From Adiantum capillus-veneris (taxonomy: Eukaryota; Streptophyta; Polypodiopsida; Polypodiales; Pteridaceae), in contig CM043958.1 of assembly GCA_014529385.2 (NCBI GenBank), forward strand, positions 157,021,293 through 157,085,292: a stretch of 64,000 nucleotides of DNA, read 5' to 3'. Made by a program: the position numbers and the translations under genes. The notes under the pieces were generated by a model, which ran no database searches, was not told the DNA's origin, and was given only the letters and a program-made list of their open reading frames with translations. Shown here piece after piece: positions 11,013 to 24,100 of this stretch. Each line of letters opens with the position of its first letter. Within the stretch, counting starts at the first letter, position 1.

Positions 11013-12275
11013 TGTTACGTGACACATCCAACCCTATGTGTCCGTGGAAGAGCTATAGCACGACCAAGGTTCAGTTCAGTCAAGTCAATCTAGAATAGAA
11101 AGTAATTTGGCACTTTTGTGAGTCTGTTCGCAGACCGTACATGTCCAGACACTTAGATTAGATGCATGTCCTCTGGTTGCACACAACATGATCATTCAGA
11201 TTTCCATCAGAACCCATCAGGAGCATTTTTACAGTGCATAGACGTATTTTTCCTATTTTTGACATTTTTCACTTATTATTTTTAAGTGACTTTTGTTGGA
11301 AACTAGGTAGGGCAAATTTACTAAGTTTGTATATATAGAAACCTAGCGCTAGCACTTTCTGGCAGAAGAGGCAACAGGACATTGTGTTTAACAGGCACCT
11401 TCTCAGTAGGAACCCCCCCGGCATGGAGACCTAGCGTTTTCAGCAAGACAAAGCCAACGTTTTTCAGCATTGCAGATACTTCAGCGTTTTGCATTGTAGA
11501 TCAGCCCGGCGACAACAAGAACAACAGATCAGTCCTAGCGTTAGCAGATTTCCCTCGCAGAACAACAATCAACCCTAACGTTAGCAGATTCCTCGCAACA
11601 GACAATTTTCAGCCCTAACGTTTTTGGTTTGCAAATCAGCCCCTAGCGTTGTGCAGATTCATCGCGATAGGACATCAAGAAGCACCAGCGTTTTCAGTTT
11701 TCAGTAGTCAGACATGGCAGATCAAGTCCCGAACCTCGCAGATCTCACCTTCCCGCAGCAGACCCTCGCCGCACGGTCAGATCCTGCAAAGTTTGCAGAT
11801 TCAGCTTGGAAAACGCAGATTTCAGCATCTGCACTTTCAGCGCGTCATCGTCGCATCGTCGCCATCGACATTGTCACCGACTAGAGTCAGAATTCAACAG
11901 ATAAATATTTGCGGATTTCAGCCATTAGTGTTTTCAAATTTCAGCCCGTCTCGTCGTTGTTCTCATCGTTGTCGATATCGTCGGCAAGTCCAAGCATTGT
12001 AGAGATTTGTGCAATCATAAGTAGACCGCTCTCGCCATAGAGAGTGGGGCCTTCGGAGGAGGGTTTGACAACATTTTGATGTCGTATTCTCTTCTCTCTC
12101 TATCTCTCAGTCTCAACACCTTCATTTGCAGTGTTTGCCACTTTGTTTGTGATCATTTGCACTCTCTCACTAAAGAAACGGAAGGCTCTCCCTACGTAAG
12201 TAAAAGGAACCCTTGAGCACAGTTCGGAGCACTCATCTTGATCGAAGTTTAACATTCACTTCCGTTGCACCTTAC
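11013..12275 (+). repeat. LTR of element C1 (about 1263 bp)
   Basis: Starts TGTTACGTGACACATCC and ends TTGCACCTTAC. The inverted copy C2 starts TGTCACGTGATACATCC. A TATA box GTATATATAGA lies at 11329-11339. Downstream, from 11430 to 11700, the motif [CT]A[AG]CGTT recurs about eight times. The shared block seen in the A, B and D LTRs is absent here. The right end is fused to A2 pol, sharing CACCTTAC with it. Confidence 0.8.
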
Positions 12276-15200
12276 GGTGTGAGCCAAGCCTAGTCGAAGA
12301 AATTATGAACCAAGTGAAAGACCTCTGGGAAAAGGGTCTTGTCCAGCCTAGTACTTCACCGTACTGCTCTCCAGTGTTGTTGGTTTTGAAGAAAGACGGA
12401 TCTTGGAGAATGTGCATCGATTATAGAGCTCTCAACAAAATCACCATCAAGAACAGATTCCCGATTCCTAGGATCGATGATATTCTTGATCGACTACAAG
12501 GATCCTTGTGTTTTAGTAGGATCGACTTGAAGAGCGGATATCATCAGATTCGAATTGCGTCGGGAGATGTCTACAAGACAACTTTTTGGACGAGTTTTGG
12601 GTTATTTGAGTTTTTGGTGATGCCTTTTTGCCTAACCAATGCTCCTGCGACAATTAACCGGATGGTGGACAGGATTTTTCGAGAGTACAGACTATTTGTT
12701 GGCACTTTCTTTGACGACATCATTGTTTTCTCCAAGGATAAGGCAGAACATAGAGAACATCTGCTACAGGTCTTTTAGGCATTACGAGATCACAAGTTGG
12801 TGATTAATGTGAAGAAAAATGAATTTTTCCTACCCGAGATACACTTATTGCGACATATTATCTCAGCAGCAGGAGTGTAGATGGACCCGGCCAAGATTGA
12901 GACTATACGTGATTGACCCGATTTAAAGAATGTCCTTGAAGTTAGAAGCTTCTTGGGCTTATGTTCTTACTACCGGCGGTTCATTAGAAAATTTGCAGAG
13001 GCTGCTTCCCCTTTGCATATCTTGACACAGAAAGGAGTCTCTTTTTTGTAGGGACCCATAGTGGTGACTGCCTTTCAGACTTTGAAAGAGAAATTGACTA
13101 CGGGACCAGTTTTGACTTTGCCGGATTTGCAGAAGTTATTCGAAGTATATTGTGATGCTTGTGGTCGTAGTCTGGGTGCGGTCTTAATGCAAGAAGGCCA
13201 TGTCATTGCCTACGAAAGCCGATTGTTTTCAAGGCCGGAATTGACAGCACAAATTTATGAGAAAGAGCTTTTGGCGGTTATCCATGCTCTTATTCAGTGG
13301 CGACATTACCTACTCGGAGCAGATTTTTCTGTCGTCACAGACCCTTAGAGTTTACGCTACTTCTTGTCACAGAAGCAGCTATCGGAAAAGCAGATGCGGT
13401 GGGCGAATATCTTGTCACAGTTTCACTTCGAGATTGTCCATTTGCAGGGACAGAAGAACTTGGTGGCAGATGCTTTGTCTCGGAAGCCGTTGGTTCTGGC
13501 TATTTCCGCGATTCATCATAGAAGCTTCGAGGATATGGTCGATTAGTATGCCGCCACAGATACAGATTTTGTAGATATTTTCATTCGGATACGGGGAGAT
13601 AGTAGCGGGATATTTCAGCTACTTGATGAGGAAAACGATGTTGTGCGTTACACAGCCGTTGAGGGAAAAGGTTTTAACCGAATGCCACTGTCCACCTTTT
13701 ATGGGGCACCGCGGCATTGCTACCACCTTGAAGGGTGTGGAGAGATACTTCTTTTGGCTAGGACTCAAGAAGGATGTGGATGATTTTGTACGCAGTTGCT
13801 TGGTATGCCAGAAGGTCAAGTTTTGACATGCATAAAGCACAGGGATTGTTACAGACTTTACCCATACTCACCCGCCCCTGGAAAAGTATTGCAATGGATC
13901 TCATTTTTGATCTCCCAAAAACAGAGCGTGGGCACAATTGTTTACTGCCCAGATTTTCTGATTACATGGCATGCCTGAGACGATTGTCTTTGACAGAGAC
14001 CCCAGATTCACGAGTTTGTTTTGGAAGGCTATTTGGGAGAACATTGGCATGCGGTTGTAGTTCTCGTCATCCTTCCACCCGTAGACTGACGGGCAGTCAG
14101 AGATTGCTAATTCAGTGGTACTGGATTTGAATCTGAAGACTTCATGGGAAAAGGGTTTTTTTACCTTTGGTGGAATATGCCTACAGAAGCACAATTAACT
14201 CTTTGATGGGGAAGGTGCCATTTGGGATTATTGAATTTGCTACGAAGGTTCCACCCTTCTGAAGATTATTGAAGTTGCTACGAAAGATAAGATTTTTCTT
14301 TGAAGTAGACCAATTCGTGAGGGACTTGGACTTGGTCCGGAAGGCTTTGCAGAAATCTCACAAAAAGTCAGCAGATCGACATCTTCGTGATTTGAAATTG
14401 AAGGAGAACGATTGGGTGCTCTTACATTTTGAGAAGGCACGCCTAAAAAAGGAAAAGGGCAAGGAGCGGCTTTCTCAAAAAGCTTAGCATGAGATATTAT
14501 GGACCTTTCTATATTTTTGAAAAGATAAATGATGTCTCCTTTAGACTGAAGCTGCTTGACACTTCGAGACTTCACAATGTTTTCATACGAGTCTCTTGAA
14601 GCCTTTTAAAAGGCGATATGCCCGATGATGGGGAGCCTGATGAGCAACCCGAAGTGAAAGAAAACGAGGAGATTCTTGTTCCAGAACAGATGTTGGCACA
14701 TAAAAATAGAAAGATTAAGGGTAAAGCGATAAGGCGGTCCTTGGTTAAATTCAAGAAAACTATCCTGCATTGGATGCGAAGTGGATGGAGGAGGAGGACC
14801 TAGTAGATACTCCTCAGATTGTGAATCTTTACTGTGAAGCATTTGGATTAGCATAGTCTATGCTTAATGGAACCCCGAACTCAGCGTGGGCGGAATCTGG
14901 TGCAGCGGGTATGCACAAGAGGGGAGTCGCTCCGCTCCTTTGTCAACAAATTGCCTCGAATTTTGATACCAAAGTCACTGATGTCTCTTTTGAGTTTCAA
15001 GGATACTGTGAGTTGACAGTATTCTGCTGTATGACTTTATGAATTGGAATTTTTGATAATATGATACTGATTTGTTCTTGACTTGTTTAAGTGCAGGAAC
15101 TGATAGACGAAATGACTGCAGCATTTCGGTCTAAACGATCTTGATAGACATGGTTGCAATAAGGATTAGTCAATTGGGCATCTATGAGGTCCCGAGTGGA

Positions 15201-15455
15201 TCTAGATGCGATTGCTGAATACGTTGCCGATTAATCATGGTGTGAGATCCGAATGAATTTTGAATGTGATTTGTCATGTGTTGTCAAGTGATGTCCTGTG
15301 ATGTCGTGTGATGTGACTGTCGATTGGTACATGTGCTAGATGTGTGTTCCTAGTGCGTCGGTACTAACAATGAGTGTCTGCTAAGACAGTTTATGGCTTC
15401 TGTCTGTTTTGCAGGCGTAATCGAGGGCGATTACAATGCTTTCAAGAGGGGGGTA
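12276..15455 (+). pseudogene. A2: pol and 3' UTR of family A element (decayed)
   Basis: Begins in the middle of pol, just before reverse transcriptase (frame 12305-12778 with [19 protein letters not shown] and FFDD). It continues through a stop at 12776, RNase H (13061-13348), an integrase zinc-binding region (about 13620-13826), a shortened integrase core near 13880-14130, the integrase C-terminus (14269-14487) and a chromodomain-like end (about 14690-14850). A 3' untranslated region with a polypurine tract (CAAGAGGGGGG, about 15443-15453) follows. There are at least six stops and a deletion in the integrase core around 13960. Confidence 0.85.
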
Positions 15456-16086
15456 TGTCACAAACCGCTGACGTGGCATAGCCATAGCCATTTGGGGCAA
15501 GAGAAACACACACATACCCCGACGGGTTGTGGTAGTAGGCAGAAATGCTGACGTGGCAGAAATTCCGAGTTTCACGCAAAGCTGCCGATGTGGCATGATT
15601 GTACGGCAGCCCCCACGAATTGCGGCGCTTAAAGCGCTTGCAGATTGTATGGAAATCATACGCAGAATTGGGCAGCTTTTTCTCTATGCAAGTGAAAGCT
15701 TTGGGGATTAATTGCTTTAATTTTGAGTTGCTTTATCAAGCAAGCCTTGTAAGAGGAATAGCTTTATTTTTATGAAGCTTTTGATTTCAGCTTTTGGGGC
15801 TCTGCTTTTGGCATCCCTTGTAAACCTTTATAAGTGTGGGCAGGGATCCCACTTTGTAGAGCATTTGGACGCAGAGTCTGAGAGTGAGACCCACCCACTC
15901 CCTTATACTTTGTGTAACAGATTTAATACAAAAAGAAATATCGAAAGGCGCGCCAGTCTTTGGGGCCAATACCTCTTGGCACGGAACTCTGCCGGGCCGG
16001 TGTCGAATCAAATTGTGGACTGTTTTGAAGTGAATTCGTGTCGTGTCGCGGTAGATTCTTGACTTGGAGTGTCCAAGTTTGTTACA
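15456..16086 (+). repeat. 3' LTR of A2 (631 bp)
   Basis: Starts TGTCACAAACCGCTGACGTGG directly after the polypurine tract and ends GTCCAAGTTTGTTACA. TGACGTGG boxes lie at 15469 and 15549, a TATA-like TTTATAAG near 15827, and the shared LTR block at 15935-15967 (one change, TCGAAAGGCGCGCC). Confidence 0.88.
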
Positions 16087-16209
16087 GTCCCATAAGTTGG
16101 TACGACTTCTTCTGCTGTCGCTTGTTCTTCTTAGGATTTAGGCCCCTCAGCTGTGATTTGAAGGTTGGCTGTGCTCTTTAGTGACTTGACACGTCAGCAG
16201 TTTGTGACA
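16087..16209 (-). repeat. Inverted LTR-start fragment of family D
   Basis: Read on the - strand it begins TGTCACAAACTGCTGACGTGTC and continues into a stretch like 31632-31720 of the D LTR (GGCCTAAA, AAGAACAAGC, AGAAGAAG). Only about 120 bp remain, cut by the A2 LTR end. Confidence 0.6.
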
Positions 16210-17679
16210 CATACTATCTGGACATGGATAGATTCCCAAGTGACACATTGGACTGGAAAAATTTATCCGTCTATTTTGAAAAAATTCATTGGTACCAATA
16301 AGTTCATAAATTCATTTTGTGTCCACAAAAATCATTTTCATATATGTGTAGCCGTAGCTAAAAATATTATATCTCTCTTGCTTCTAAACAGTAAGGCTTC
16401 ATGATACTTATGCAGGATGTCTGAGAAATCTTGCAATTCTGATTCCGTCATTCATTGACCATCTAGAGGGGAGTAATTCTTAAACTTTACTAAGTACTTA
16501 CAATGAGTTCTTCCAGACTTTAGTTGGCGCTCTTGCCGGTGTATGATCTGTTCTGGAAGAAGTATTTTTTCAATTTTATCTACATGAGGGGGATCTTTTG
16601 TAACTGGTTCTCCAAAAGGGTCGCCAACGAAAGGTTGTAGAAGGTCGTGTGAAAAGCATTATGGATTCTTTAATTATGTGGAAGATCCAATCTAAGTGCT
16701 ACGTTATTTATTTGTTCTGTAATCTTAATCGGGCCATAATATCTGTTGGAAAGTTTTACAGCTTTTCCTTTCTGATTGGCTTGTTTCTTAAGTCGCGCTT
16801 TATCAAACTTGAGAAGAACAAATTGCCCTTTAGTTAGCTTGAATCACTACAATGTTTATTTAGTTGCTTTCTTATGCTTTTCTTGAGATCTAAGGATAGC
16901 ACGCTTCACTTGAGTGTAAGCGGCATCTATAGATCTCGAACAAATTCATCAGCTATGAATATCCTATCCTTGGTGAGAAGGATTGGGGGAAGATGTGGTT
17001 TGCCATAAATAACCTCAAAAGGTGCTTTTTCTGTAGAGGAATGTATAGTGTTATTATAAGCAAATTCCGTGAGAGGTAGATACTTCTCCCATTCTCGTTG
17101 GTTATCAGGGAAATAGCACTTTAAAATGTCTAGGACTATGGAGTTAGCGATTTCGCTTTGTCCATCTGTCTGAGGATGATAAGGCGAATAAAAATTCAGC
17201 TTAGTTCCTAAGTTCGTAAAAATTGCTCGCCAGATATTATTGGTCATTCGTGGGTCGCAATCACTTATAATCGTCCTAGGCATGCCATGATGCTTAAAAA
17301 TCTGGGCGAGAAAGATATTGGCCATGTGATCAGCATATATGGTTTTTCTTACTGAAATGAAATGAGCTTGCTTAATGAATTTGTCTATCATAGTCGAGAT
17401 TGCAGAGTTTGTGGCAAGTCTGTTATGAAATCCATGGCAATACTTTCCCAGGGTACTTGCGGAACTGGTAGGGGTTGACGCAAGCCAAGATTCTTATGGC
17501 GAGCATACTTAGCTTTTTGGCATGGTACACAGTCTCTTGACATATTTGTCTATGCTAGCTCGTAGTGTTGGCCAATAAAAATATCTTTCTAAGGCTTGTG
17601 TCATAGACATTATGCCTTTGTGTCCTGCGTAAGGAGAAGCATGTACTTCATCCATTACCTTTGTTCTAAATGGACGCGT
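16210..17679 (-). pseudogene. Element F: gypsy pol 3' part (IN and C-terminus)
   Basis: On the - strand an integrase zinc-binding segment (HASPYAGHKGI, within 17509-17679) is followed by an integrase core (16927-17391) with the DCDPR and HPQTDGQSEIA motifs and an EFAYNNTIHSS helix. A decayed integrase C-terminal region reaches to about 16420. Stops separate the parts. The sequence differs from A and B, so I treat it as another chromovirus family. The part 16210-16420 shows nothing clear. Confidence 0.8.
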
Positions 17680-18261
17680 TGTGACAAAATGATGACGTGG
17701 CAAATCCGCCCGAAAACTGACAAGACTAAAAGGTTATAAGTTGTTCCAACTTATAGGGTCCCGTCTGATGGGGCCCTGGGGGACACAAGAATAATAATAA
17801 AAAAAGATTGCTTGAAGGCTGTTGACGTGGCAGGCCGTACGGACAGCCCCTCATTTTGTGATGACTGATGATGTGGAAACTGTACGGAATTTCCGCAAAT
17901 CGCGTTGATGGCTTAAAGCGCCAGCTTTTGGGCTAAGATGCTTTTGAGTTTGAAGCTTTTCATGTACTGCTTTTGAGAGGCCATGGACCTTCAAATATGA
18001 ACCCAGTGCCACTCTTCCACTCAGTTTGCTGACGAGCAGCTGAGCAGAGAGGACCCTCGGACTTTGAAACTTTCCTCAAGCATTAATATAAAAATAAATA
18101 CCGAAAGGCGCGCCAAACTTTGGGGCCAATACCTTTGGGCAAGCAATTACGTCGGGCCGTGTCGACTCAATTGAATTGTGATTAAGTTTGTGAAGTGTTT
18201 TAAGTGATTCTCTCGTGTGTCATCCCAGATTCATGACTTGGGGTGTCCAAGAATGTTATAG

Positions 18262-18273
18262 TGGTATCAGAGC
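18262..18273 (+). promoter_or_regulatory. Primer-binding site of A7 (initiator Met tRNA)
   Basis: TGGTATCAGAGC, one base after the LTR end, is the standard plant initiator-Met-tRNA primer site. Confidence 0.9.
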
Positions 18274-18328
18274 TCAATCGATTTTTCCTTCCACCAAGAA
18301 AATCTGATTCCTTTTACCCGGACACACA

Positions 18329-18580
18329 TGGATTTAGGTGACGAATCCGGCAAGAATCAGACGAACTCACCCAATAACTCCGGATTGGGACAAAGTACAG
18401 AAAATCCTAATGAACGACGACCGGATCCTGACGATTCAAAACAAGCGTACAGGCCACCATGGCCCACGGAGTATAAACAAATGGAGATGCAGCGTCAATA
18501 GCAATTTGATGCTTGTGCTAAGCAAATGCTCCAGGATTTGAAGGATCTCCATTATGCAAAAATTTTGACCAAGCATCCGA
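18329..18580 (+). pseudogene. gag N-terminal fragment of A7
   Basis: Starts at ATG 18329, 56 bp after the primer site. It reads 51 codons, rich in Asn/Pro/Arg (NSPNNSG, PDPDDSKQ), to an in-frame TAG at 18500, then continues in frame with a helical KQMLQDLKDLHYAKIL stretch. It is cut at about 18580 by the LTR piece. Confidence 0.6.
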
Positions 18581-18754
18581 TTGACGAAATACCGAAAGCG
18601 GTGCTAGATTTTGGGGCCGATACCTTTGGGCACGGAACTATGGTGGGCCATGTCGACTCTAATTTTAAAGTATGATATAAAGTTGTAAAGTATTTCAAGT
18701 GATTCTCTCGTGTGTCGTGCCAGATTTTCGACTTGGGGTGCCCTAGTCTGTAAC

Positions 18755-19319
18755 ATCACACACAAAAGAAATAAGGCGCATACAAGCAAGCAAGCGAAAC
18801 AAACAGAAACCATAGAAATAAAGAAATATACCTGCATACAAACAACAAACAAAACGAAAGGAAAGAAACCGTCGCAGCACAAGTGACCTAAGAGGGGATC
18901 ATATATATCTGGTGAAGCTGGCCAAGTAGAGCACTTGCAGTTCTGTAAACCTTAAGCGACCCCCCTAGTTAAAAATACGTGCAGTTTTGTAAACCTTGAG
19001 CGACCACCATAGTTAAAAATACGAGGTGGGGAGCTGTTAGTCACAGTGGAAAATCAATCCATTGCATCCAAGCCCACCACGTGGAGTGTCCCCCCCCTCC
19101 CCCACCCCCACCCCCCCCCCCCCCCCCTCTTGAACGCATTTGTGTGCGAATATCTGAGATCGTGGTGCTGGAGGGTCACACACTGCATTTACTCCTTGAT
19201 TCAGTTGTAAACGGGCTGCCTATGAATAGAGTCTGTATGGGCAATCAATGAGTAGAGGACGTTTTTGTGCAAGTACATGAGGCTACGAGACCTTACAAAA
19301 AGCTAGCTAAGACGGCAAT
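18755..19319. other. Low-copy spacer with short tandem repeat and poly-C tract
   Basis: No gene seen. Two 44-bp tandem units (GCAGTT[CT]TGTAAACCTT... ) lie at 18937-18980 and 18981-19024. A C-rich run of about 40 bases lies at 19087-19127. The last five bases before B2, GCAAT at 19315-19319, are the left target duplication. It could belong to the PP2C upstream intron, or to intergenic DNA. Confidence 0.5.
19315..19319. repeat. Target site duplication of B2, left copy
   Basis: GCAAT, repeated exactly at 27804-27808 on the other side of the element. Confidence 0.9.
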
Positions 19320-20860
19320 TATAACCGGCCCGTACAACGTAGAGGGCGGTACTATTTCAATTACCTGTTAACTTTACACAGAGCACTGAGAAGGGAAGAG
19401 AACACAGTTGCGTCCAGCGACTAGAATGTCACTGCGCACACGAGACCGACACCCTGTAGGCCCCAAAGACTGGCGCCCCTTTCGGTATTTCTTTATTCAA
19501 ATTAAGGTAGACGATCCGACCACTTAGCACAAGCTTTCACAAAGCTGTCCAAACCTGGCGAGGGCTGAAAACGCAGGTTTTCGACCGGATTTCGACAGCA
19601 TAACGGCGCAAAAACCCCTGTAGGTCAAAAACACCTGTCTAGGACGGATGCCCTCGATATCTGGAAGCTTTCTGGTGAGCTGTCACAGAAATTCAGCGGG
19701 CTGTAATTCTCTGTTTTTTACTCTCCGGAGTCCAAAAGCCTGTACACGCATCCCAAGGCTCTCACGAGGCTCCCCCGATGTTCCCTTGCAGTTTAGGTGC
19801 GAAACCCTAAACCTGCAGAAAAACACAGCAGGCTGTAATTTCCTGTTTCGGATCGTTTTTAGCGGAGCGAACACGCCTACGCGTGTCCCAAGGGCTCCGG
19901 CATGCAATGGGACAATTCCCCTGTGAATTGGACGAGTTTTCACGCGAGAAAACTCTCCAAACTCGCAATCTTTCGTGAAGGAACTGTGCGTACCTGTGGG
20001 GGATTAGCAATTAGCTAATCCGGTTCCTGTTCAGAAGGCTCTTGCCTTGGCAAACGCGCATAACCCCCACGACTGTACATAGGTCAAATGAGAAGCCCAC
20101 TAGTGGGGCATAACATACTGTACGTAGGGGAGAAAGAGAGCAGTGTGTAGCGTGCGGGGCATCACTCCCGTCACCATACTGTGCATAGAGGGCAAGGTAA
20201 GCATTCCATAGCTTCTGCACCTGCTACAATCCACCTGAGGCTGAAAATGGCGCCCCCTTTGTTGATATGCAGCTCGTTTTTGCCTCCCAGAGTGGCAGAA
20301 TCGCTCACAGGCTGACACGTCGCCCAGTTTCCGAGTTTGGGCTTTCCCTGCTAAAAATATCTCAACCGGTGCGTCAGTTGACTTGGCAGCAGAGCAATAA
20401 AATGTTCCCCTTGTCATTCCACAGCTAATGACGCGAACACATTTTCTGGTCAAAAATAGCAATTCCCTAAATTTTAGGAGATGCTTCCATGGCGTCCCTA
20501 TCGGTCTCCTGACCATCATTGAAGACTACCATTTGACCAACATCTACAATGTGGGTTAATTTACTGGCCCCTTTTAACTTATAAAGTTGCAGTGACTTGA
20601 CTAGTGGCCCAAATTCCAGTTTGGCGCACACGAGCTTCCATACTCATCAGAATTGAGTGCTAACTGGCCCGGGCAGTCCCTGTCTGACCGACCTAGATCC
20701 CCGATGTGAGAAACCCATTTGGCTGCAGCCGTTTCACACTGGCCATGCAATGTCCACTTGCACCTTTTCAAGGGTTCCGGGACAAACAAGTAAAAATAAA
20801 ATAAATATATCTAATACTTATTTACGGAAGGCAACAGGAAAAATACACCTCCTGGTGACA
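19320..20860 (-). repeat. 3' LTR of B2 (1541 bp)
   Basis: Reads TGTCACC at 20860 to GGTTATA at 19320 on the - strand. Contains the shared block at 19459-19491. Differs from the 5' LTR at scattered single bases (for example around 20420). Confidence 0.93.
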
Positions 20861-20876
20861 CACCCCACCCTTGAAA
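20861..20876 (-). promoter_or_regulatory. Polypurine tract of B2
   Basis: TTTCAAGGGTGGGGTG on the - strand abuts the 3' LTR, where plus-strand DNA synthesis is primed in this class. Confidence 0.8.
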
Positions 20877-21169
20877 TACTGCAAGCGACCTCGCTTGCAT
20901 GCCAATAATACATGCAGATATCTCCTGATATCACATATATTCTATGATGGGAATCCAAGATATACATGCTTCCGGAAATGTAGCGTTGGACGATTAAACA
21001 ATCCCACCAACCTGGCTACGACACATATATCAAGCATAGAAGTCTTCTAGTGTACTCTTGAGCACAAACTTCTCTAGCTAAATTCTGTATGGAAAGAGTA
21101 GATACAATTGCTTAACTACTCTCTTGAGCATCATGAACCATGCTCTTGTCTTGCTCCAAAAAGGCTGCA

Positions 21170-24100
21170 TCAAGTCAATGTGGGTTCCATTTGAAAGGCT
21201 TCAAGATACAATTGCAATAGCTGAGGTGAATCAAGCAATTCAGACTCTTCCATCCATTTGGCATCTAATGATGGATAGTTCTTCAACTTCACCAAATAGC
21301 GTCTTGCAACCTTTCCTCTAACCTTTCTTTCTTTATGTGCCAATATCTGTTCAAGAACAAGGATTTCATCCAATTCTTCCACTTCGGGTTGTTCCTCATC
21401 AAGCATATTCTCTGGCACATCACCAACAAAGGGCCTTAGAAGGCTGACATGAAAAGCATTATGTATTTTCCAGCCTTCTGGTAGCTTTAACCTGTAAGCT
21501 ACATCGCTGATCTTTTCTGAAATCTGAAAAGGACCATAATATCGCATACTGAGCTTAGCAAACAAGCGTTCCTTGCCTTTCCTTTTTTTTAACCTGGCCT
21601 TTTCAAAGCGCAAAAGTACCCAATCACCAAGTGAAAATACAAGTTCACGTCGGTGACGATCAGAAGTTTTCTTTTGCTTAGCTTGAGTCTTCTCAAGAGC
21701 AATCTTTATCTTCCTGTATGTTTCATCCATATCTTGCACATACTTGTCTGCCTCAAATATCTTGTCCTTAGTCTGCAAAATGGGTGGGACTTTCTTTCCT
21801 CCTTCCACTATCTCAAATGGTGCCTTACCTGTTGATGTATGCACAGTGTTATTGTAAGCATATTCAACCAATGGGAGATGGTGTTCCCAAGTTGCCTTGT
21901 GCTCTGAGACATAACATTTGAGTAGGTCCAAGACAGTAGAATTTTCCTCTTCTGACTATCCATCAGTTTGCGGATGAAACGAAGAAGAGAACTTGAGCGT
22001 AGTGCCCATGTTCTCAAACAATGCCTTCCAGAAAAGACTCGTCATACGTGGATCCCTGTCACTGACAATTGACTGAGGCATCCCATGATATTTAAAGATA
22101 TTGCTCATGAATATCTTGACCATGTGTTCTGGGCTTTATCTTCTTCCTAACAGGAATGAAATGGGCCTGCTTACTGAACCTACAAATGATAGTCCAAATC
22201 CCATCATTTCTTGTTTGCGTCCTTGGAAGATCAAAGATAAAGTCCATTGCTATACTTTCCCATGGCCTATCAGGGATCGGCAATGGCTGCAACAATCCCG
22301 GTTGCTTTTGTCTGTCAAATTTGACTTTTTGGCATACTAAGCATGATCTTACAAATGTGTCAACATCTTGACGCAAAGCTGGCCAATAGAAGAATGCCTC
22401 AACCCCTTTCACTGTCGTATCAATTCCACGATGCCCAGCATAAGGTGGAGCATGACTTTCCATCAAAATCTTTGGCCGTAAGTGTTTAGTAACACATAAC
22501 TTTCCATGCATCATGAGAAAGTCATTCTTAAGCATATAGTGCTCATGATGTTGCCCATCAACAAGCTGGTCATAGATCCTTGCAAAATCTGAATCTTCAG
22601 CATATTGTGTCTTCATTTCGTCTAGTTCACAATGGTACGGAATTGACACTGCTGAAATTTGGGGCTTTCGTGACAACGCATCAGCCACCACGTTCTTTTT
22701 CCCTTGCACATGCACAATCTGAAAATGGAACATTGACAAGATGTTTGCCCATCGCATGTGCTTCTCAGACAACTTCGTCTGTGTGAGAAAATATCGCAAG
22801 GTTTGATTATCCGTTTGGACAACAAAATCAGCCCCTAGCAAATAGTGTTTCCAACTAGTGAGAGCATGAATTACTGCAAGCAATTCTTTCTCATAGACTT
22901 GCAAGTTCCTTTTAGTCTTCAAAAGAATTCTGCTCTCATATGCGACTACTCGGCCATTCTGCATCAAAACTGCACCAAGACTATGGCCACACGCATCACA
23001 TTGAATCACAAAAGGTTTAGAAAGATCGGGCAAAATAATTACCGGATCTGAAGTCAGCTTCTCTTTCAAGTGTTTGAACGCTAAAATTTCCTTGGCTGTC
23101 CACTTGAAAGTAACTCCTTTTCCTTTCAGTGCATGGAGTGGAGAAGCAATCTCAGCAAAATTTCGGATGAACCTCCTGTAATAGAAACATAAGCCTAGAA
23201 AGCTTCGAATGTCATGTACGGACTTCAAGTCTAGCCATGACCTAATTGCTTCCACTTTAGCAGGATCCATGCGTACCCCATCCTTTGAAACAATGTGCCC
23301 AAGGAAGTGAATCTCTTGCAAAAAGAACTCACTTTTCTTCGCATTAATGAGTAGCCTATTCTTGCGTAGCTCATTGAAAACTGCGGTCAAGTGATCCATA
23401 TGCTCCTCTTCAGACTTTGAGTAGATAATCATGTCATCAAAGAAGGTACCCACGAAGTTTCTATGTGGTCTAAAAATTCCGTCCATCATTCTATTAAATG
23501 TGGCAGGAGCATTTGTGAGACCAAATGGCATGACAAGAAACTCATAGAGACCAAATGTTGTCCTGACCGCAGTCTTATGGACATCTTCTCGTCTAATGCG
23601 TATCTGATGATACCCGCTCTTTAGGTCTATTCTTGTAAACAATGACGCTCCCTCAAGCAGATCAAGAATGTCATCTATCCTCGGTATGGGGAACCTGTTC
23701 TTGATAGTATTCTTATTCAAGGCGCGATAGTCAATGCACATGCGCCATGAACCATCCTTCTTCTGCACTAAGAGTACAGGCGAACAAAAAGGGGATGAAC
23801 TGGGCTGAATCAGCCCCTTCTCTAAAAGCTCGTTGACCTGACCCATAATCTCTTTCTGCTGGGCTGCACTAACCCTGTATGGTGGTCTATTCGGTGGACT
23901 AGAACCTAGCACAAGATCTATAGTATGATCCTCAGGTCTCTCAGGAGGTAACTCCCCTGGCAAAGAGTCCGAAAAACAATCACTGAAACCACTCAAAAAA
24001 GTTGACTTGTCTTTATCTAAGGTAGACAAATTAGATACAACTTGAGGTACTTCTTTTGCAAAGATCAAGTACGCTGAAAGATGATTCTTTATTACAGATG

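Larger units (their letters stand above)
9701..12275 (+). mobile_element. LTR element C1: 3' internal region plus LTR
   Basis: The 3' part of an LTR retrotransposon. It has an open region coding for a charged, repeat-rich protein (9702-10259), about 750 bp without a clear gene, a polypurine tract AAAAGGAGGGGA just before 11013, then an LTR. The LTR matches the inverted copy C2 (47057-48156). No gag, RT or integrase of C1 is present. Its left border with the A1 LTR is approximate. Confidence 0.7.
17680..18754 (+). mobile_element. A7: collapsed family A-like element
   Basis: A 5' LTR (17680-18260, TGTGACAAAATGATGACGTGG to GTTATA), a primer site, about 250 bp of gag, and then a 173-bp piece of an LTR right end (18582-18754, ending GTCTGTAACA). 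Nearly all internal sequence has been lost. Shared LTR blocks lie at 18095-18127 and 18586-18618. Confidence 0.8.

Noticed and set aside
19087-19127. Poly-C tract as a polypurine tract of an LTR element
   Set aside because: No LTR start follows it on either side; treated as simple sequence.
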